From Amoebidium appalachense (taxonomy: Eukaryota > Ichthyosporea): 64,000 nucleotides of DNA. Shown here in pieces: positions 40,601 through 64,000 of this stretch. Under the pieces are notes generated by a model. The model saw nothing but the letters and a program-made list of their open reading frames with translations. It was not told where the DNA came from and made no database searches. A program made the translations under genes and the position numbers. The number at the start of each line of letters is the position of its first letter. Position 1 is the stretch's first letter. Location: the NCBI GenBank assembly GCA_963693365.1, contig CAVNZM010000005.1, positions 7,626,001-7,690,000 of the forward strand, in the 5' to 3' direction.

Positions 40601-41157
40601 TTTTCTACAGTCATACAGTACACTATGTTGAAGCACAAAATCGTTATATCATTACCGACCTGTAATTAGCCCTTATTAAAAGACAGAAATTTGACAATTA
40701 TTGCCTTCTTTCAACACCAATAGAACACCTACGACTCTACGAGCCATCGCGTCAACAGTTGTGATCGTTACGACAATTTTTTCGTCACGTAACTTCTGAT
40801 TCGTGCCCTGGGGAAAAAGTGATCACCTAGTTCAACTTGATACTGTTACAGATACGAGCCGCTCCACGCATGCTAATATACTAGCGCTGACTGCAACACT
40901 TGAATGCATGAATGAATAGACTGTGTGAACAAAAGAATGCAAAAACGAAACAAATTGACCAAGCAAGGCTTCTGAATAATAGTTTTTCTTTAATCATTTA
41001 ACACCATATTGTTTCTAATCTTAGGCATGGAGGATAAATATTTGGGATCACGTCCTTGGAATTTGTAGCCAATCGCATTCCTGAATGTTTATGATCAGTG
41101 CCAGGGTGTGAAATATAGACTACAGTATCGATTGGTTCGATCGGCAAGGTTGCGCTG

Positions 41158-41577
41158 GACCTGTTCGAACGGCCAGGTCCAGGTCTGGCAGCGGGTGATG
41201 GAAGGCAGCCAAATTTCTCGTATCAGACCAACGATCTGTTGGATTACATAGCCCCAGGCCTGGACGTCCAGAATCCGCATTCCGGAACCTGGACGACAGG
41301 CTGGAAAACGATGCGTCGGATTTCAGCCTGTCGTTCCATCGCAGGCATGCGGTTTGGTTACAGCTGATTGGTCTACCGATTTCTGATCCCAGTCGATTAC
41401 CTAGAATAATGATCTTATAAACCTAAAACCACTCCTGACCGATCCGCAGCACGTCCAGCAGCTACTGTACGTCCAGCTAATCCTATAAGCCGGACGTGGC
41501 TCTCGCAATTAGCTGCTTCAGCGGCCGCCGGCCAGTTTCCGGTCCCATTCGGGCGGACCTGGCCGTTCGAACAGGCC
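41158..41577. repeat. Inverted repeat pair, possible remnant of a small mobile element
   Basis: The 24 bases at 41158-41181 (starting GGACCTGTTCGAACGGCC) recur at 41554-41577 in inverse orientation with about one mismatch. The 372 bases between contain a perfect 10-bp hairpin (arms 41293-41302 and 41325-41334, ACGACAGGCT). No open frame is present and I see no clear target-site duplication. Confidence 0.5.
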
Positions 41578-43251
41578 CACTTGTAAGGCCAATATAGAGT
41601 GTACTGATAGTCTTACATCAGATACCCTTACTTGTGCCATGCCAGGGCCGGCCCCTTATCAGTTCCTCCGGAGTGTCTGCAGGAGGAGGCCATGCGATTC
41701 AGTCAGTGACTGCTACATAGCTATAGTGTGACTGCGGCTGCATAACCTCGGTGTAAACCTTCGTAAGCCAAGTTCACATCTTTTAGGGACCTAATCTCGG
41801 GCATGCCACGTGGAAGTTTGAAAAGCGCGCCCCCCCCCTCCCTCCCCCCGGTGGTTTAAAATGATTATCAAGCTAGGGCCTATTTATTTCTTACGGTGTT
41901 TGGCAACTGAGAAGAGGGGGGAGGAGGGGGGGGGGGGGGGGGGGGGGGGGGCAGGGGGGCGCCCGGGGCAGTGACGGGTATAAATTGGGCCCCGGGGTGG
42001 GGGCTGACTGGACTGAGGCCAGAGACTGGCCAGAGATAGGGGGAGTCACGGGGACTCGCCCCGGGGGAACCCACTCCCTGTGCAGCCGTCGCCGCAGCGC
42101 CTAGCATCATCCGGGCCTAGGGACAGGGGGGATGCCCGGGCGTGCGGGGGGGCGGGGAGAGGGGGGGGGGGGGGGGGGGGGGGGGGGAAAGAGGGAGGAG
42201 GGACGCTTCTTACCCACCCACCCCTGGCCACAGGCTGCCTCTGCTCACACCAGATGTCACTGAGCCAATGTGAGAGCCTTGATTTTGCATGCAGCGGTTG
42301 CATTGCCAAAACCGTTAGTACTGAGGCCGCTAAGAAATACTATAGCCGTTGGGCCAAACTCAGGCTACATTCACCATAGGTAGTGGCAAACACACATAAG
42401 TGTACTCACATCATTAAATTAAATCTTATGACGTATTCACACGACCAAACAGATACTGGCAACCGTTCTCGAAGCGGATACTCACACACACACTAGGCAA
42501 GCACGTATACACACATGGCAATGCTGTCGTGTACACTGTTGCACGCACACACATACATACCATCACGAGAACCGTTGGCACCCACACACACACGTTGTCG
42601 GACGTGCTCACTATGTCCGATGTTCAGCTCAACTTCACACAAGCGGCGTATACACTGTTCACACATCAAGTACTTCTTTTCTTCACTCTCACTCCCCGCA
42701 CCCGCCCCTCCCCCCTCCTCCCTCCCTCCTCACCTCCTCCCCTCCCCTTGAGTCGCCCTCCCGGCCGCCGGCGGCCAAGCCTCTCATCATGTTTCCTCCC
42801 CCCCCCCCCCCCCCCTCCTCTATTAGTAGAGCATACACGTTGGCTCGCACGTCGCATGGCATCACCAGCAATTGCACACATCCATGCACACACAAACGTT
42901 TCACAGAAAACACACTCACGTGTAGAAGGAGAGTCTTATAGAGCCTCCGGATGTTTGGCCATCCGATTCGGGGCGCGCTTCGGGGGAGGGGGGGGGGGGG
43001 GGGGGGGGACCAACCCACCCTGCAGCGGTAGAGCGAGTCTCTTGAAGACGAAGAGGGGGCCGGGGCGGGCACCAAACCCGTAAGCAGGTGGTTCCCGCTC
43101 CCCAGGGTGGGGGGAGGGGGGGGGCGGCACGTCGGTTTTGCTATTCGGCCCCCCCCCCCCCCTTCCCCCCCCCCCCCCCCCCCAATGATTTCAATACAAG
43201 AATCCATTGCCTGGCACAGGCACGTATGCCTGGCACAGGCACGTACGCCCT

Positions 43252-43286
43252 TACACACACACACACAAACACACAAACACACAAGC

Positions 43287-43373
<87 letters not shown>

Positions 43374-43402
43374 GACACACACACACACACACACACGCAC
43401 AC
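43252..43402. repeat. (CA)n array
   Basis: CA units with short interruptions, following a 19-base tandem duplication (CCTGGCACAGGCACGTA twice, about 43210-43247). Confidence 0.9.
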
Positions 43403-43969
43403 GTGGCACACACACGGTTGGTGACGGTGGTGGTACGCTGCGCATGCGAAAGTCATACACACACCTCGCATGTACATGTCAATGCATGTCACACACGGCT
43501 GCACGTGCACACATTGAGTACATGTGCTCATGTGCTCACACACACACACACGTGCACCGCGGATACCGTGGCAAACCGTGGCACATACGGCGTGTGCAAC
43601 TCACACGTGTACACAACTGTACATACAACCAACTTGTGTACTCATGTAAACACACGCACACGCACACGTACACACACGCACACAAACATATAGTATTACC
43701 CACACGCACTCACGCACATAAACACACAAACGCGCGCGCTCATACACACGCACACACACACATTCGGCAATCCACGCACACACTGTCGCAGTGGAACCAC
43801 GGATATACTATACTTTAAAACACCGCTGTTAAAGCAGGGATCGGCGACAGCTGAGCTAGCTTAGCTATGATGCAGCTTGCATGCTGCTCAGCCTGTAATT
43901 ACCGTTGAACACAGTTCACTCAGGAGCTGTCCGGCGGGCCCATGGCAAGGCCTCCTACTCTGAGCCCAT

Positions 43970-44018
<49 letters not shown>

Positions 44019-45029
44019 GGGGTGGGGGGAGACGCGGAAGTGAGCACTGGTCGATGCGCGTTTGTCCAATCACTACAGCTCGCCCTTCTATATTACAACC
44101 AGGGTTCGGCACTTCATTTGCACTTCTCCCGCAAACATAATATTCCATCAGTCACATCCATATACGCCACTTTGCAAAGTTGCATACCTCTAAGGACTGA
44201 AACTTGTTAATATAGCCGGTAGACTTTTGACAATTTTGTCTCATGCTCATGTTGGGGAATTTGAAATCCAGCATGATATTTTTAACCTTTTTTGCTCTGT
44301 GGCTTTTGAGATCGTTTATTTGCTAACCCTGCGTTGAGTGGTATTTGCGCAAAACGATTGCGTTATCGGAACGATTCACTTTGAAGAGACACAAGGTGCC
44401 ACCTTGAGGAATACTTTTTAACGCTGTCACGCGGGGCCATTTTTTGGCATATGAATAGCCATTCTAGCCTAAGTACTGAGTTCATTTTAAAACTGTGGGT
44501 TTTGTATTGGAGCACGGTTAGTTGAATGAACTGTTGAGCTCTCCTTCGAACGTTGCCAGGTGTTTCAACTTCAATGAGCGGTGCCGACAGAGGAAAGAGC
44601 GAGCAGAACAGTTGCGCATGTTCCAGTTGTAGGTTTGGTATTTTTTTTTAGGGCAGTTCACACAAGAGGCTTAATACGAGTTAAGTGAGCTGTTGTACTT
44701 AGTGGCGTGCCTGTGACAGACACAATAATAGTAAGCCGCAAGCACACGGACAACTCCTGACACCTCCAGCAGGGACGCCCACACTGACACTCAGAAGGTG
44801 CACACACACGCACACACTTGCGAAGTCCTTGCGGGTGCGGACAAAAGTGCGTGCCCTCAGCCTGAATCTTGTTTAGTAAGAATACGAAACTGAGGAGAAA
44901 TCCTGTAGCATCTGGGGCCACACCTTCACTTTCCCATCCTTTTCGGCGGAAGAATTTGGCTTAGAAGGATGCTCACGCCAAGTTGGTGTCACATATAAAT
45001 GTGTGCCATCGTTAGGAAAGCCAAAGACC

Positions 45030-63894
<18,865 letters not shown>

Positions 63895-64000
63895 ATGGTT
63901 GAGGCGTGGTACATGGATGATGACACGGCGGCAGACTGCCGCGAGGAGCACCGGCGCAGCCCCAACGAGGCCGTCAGCCTGGACGACCTCAAGAAGCTGG
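63895..64000 (+). CDS. ADI1: Acireductone dioxygenase, N-terminal fragment (cut by window edge)
   Basis: The first 35 codons begin MVEAWYMDDD and continue EEHRRSPNEAVSLDDLKKL, closely following the conserved start of eukaryotic ADI1/ARD (M-V-x-A-W-Y-M-D-D, then a Pro-rich turn and a helix with L-x-x-L). The enzyme is a metal-dependent cupin that oxidises acireductone in the methionine salvage pathway, giving the keto-acid precursor of methionine plus formate with iron bound. Family members are about 180 residues, so roughly four fifths, including all metal ligands, lies beyond the window. The ATG at 63895 is the only start that fits. Confidence 0.9.
   Translation, partial: MVEAWYMDDDTAADCREEHRRSPNEAVSLDDLKKL

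Larger units (their letters stand above)
35344..45029. other. 9.7 kb gene-poor region between divergent bZIP and SERAC1-like genes
   Basis: I find no convincing exon apart from the weak candidate at 36101-36268. Contents: tandem CGGCCTCCCTACC / C-run units (35864-35946); the ACCGGT satellite (36345-37365); C runs with CA (37646-37736); unique sequence nearly free of microsatellites (38040-41825) with an inverted repeat; G runs (41931-41951, 42163-42187, 42981-43008); CA arrays (43252-43400); a G run of about 47 (43971-44016); and unique sequence to 45029. It must contain both promoters. Confidence 0.55.

Overview
This is a nuclear window from an intron-rich eukaryote. I can assemble five protein-coding genes by joining exons whose splice sites and reading phases agree: a nine-exon F-box gene (minus, 10763 to 3396), a 15-exon coiled-coil gene (plus, 14090 to 27495), a bZIP transcription factor of at least four exons (minus, 35343 to 30523), an 18-exon SERAC1-like mitochondrial hydrolase (plus, 45030 to 62177), and the first 35 codons of acireductone dioxygenase at the right edge (plus, from 63895). 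Spliceosomal introns, mitochondrial targeting, an F-box/beta-barrel protein and a bZIP resembling the Cys3/MetR/GCN4 type suggest an opisthokont, most likely an early-diverging fungus. The species cannot be named from the sequence.

Layout: 1-3395 is 3' flank rich in C/G homopolymers. The F-box gene and the coiled-coil gene are divergent across 10764-14089, which holds a (GT)n array of about 700 bp. The coiled-coil gene and the bZIP gene converge on 27496-30522. The bZIP and SERAC1-like genes diverge across a 9.7 kb gene-poor block (35344-45029) with a degenerate satellite built around ACCGGT (36345-37365) and a stretch almost free of microsatellites (about 38040-41825). SERAC1-like and ADI1 lie head to tail, 1.7 kb apart. 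The genes share no evident pathway. Two products point to mitochondria/lipid handling and methionine salvage, one to ubiquitin ligation and one to transcription.

The dominant feature is the repeat load. Introns and intergenic DNA are packed with (CA)n, (GT)n, (CT)n and C or G runs of 20-50 bases, while exons are nearly clean. The repeats are polar with respect to transcription. In most plus-strand introns (GT)n and G runs follow the donor, and (CA)n and C runs precede the acceptor, often supplying the splice sites themselves, so the two intron ends are complementary. Two conserved exons each carry exactly one surplus base in a G run (sense strand), and a third splice donor looks disturbed in the same way. 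Either the assembly mis-sizes homopolymers or these loci are really broken. All exon boundaries are read by eye from splice signals and phase, without alignment or RNA data.
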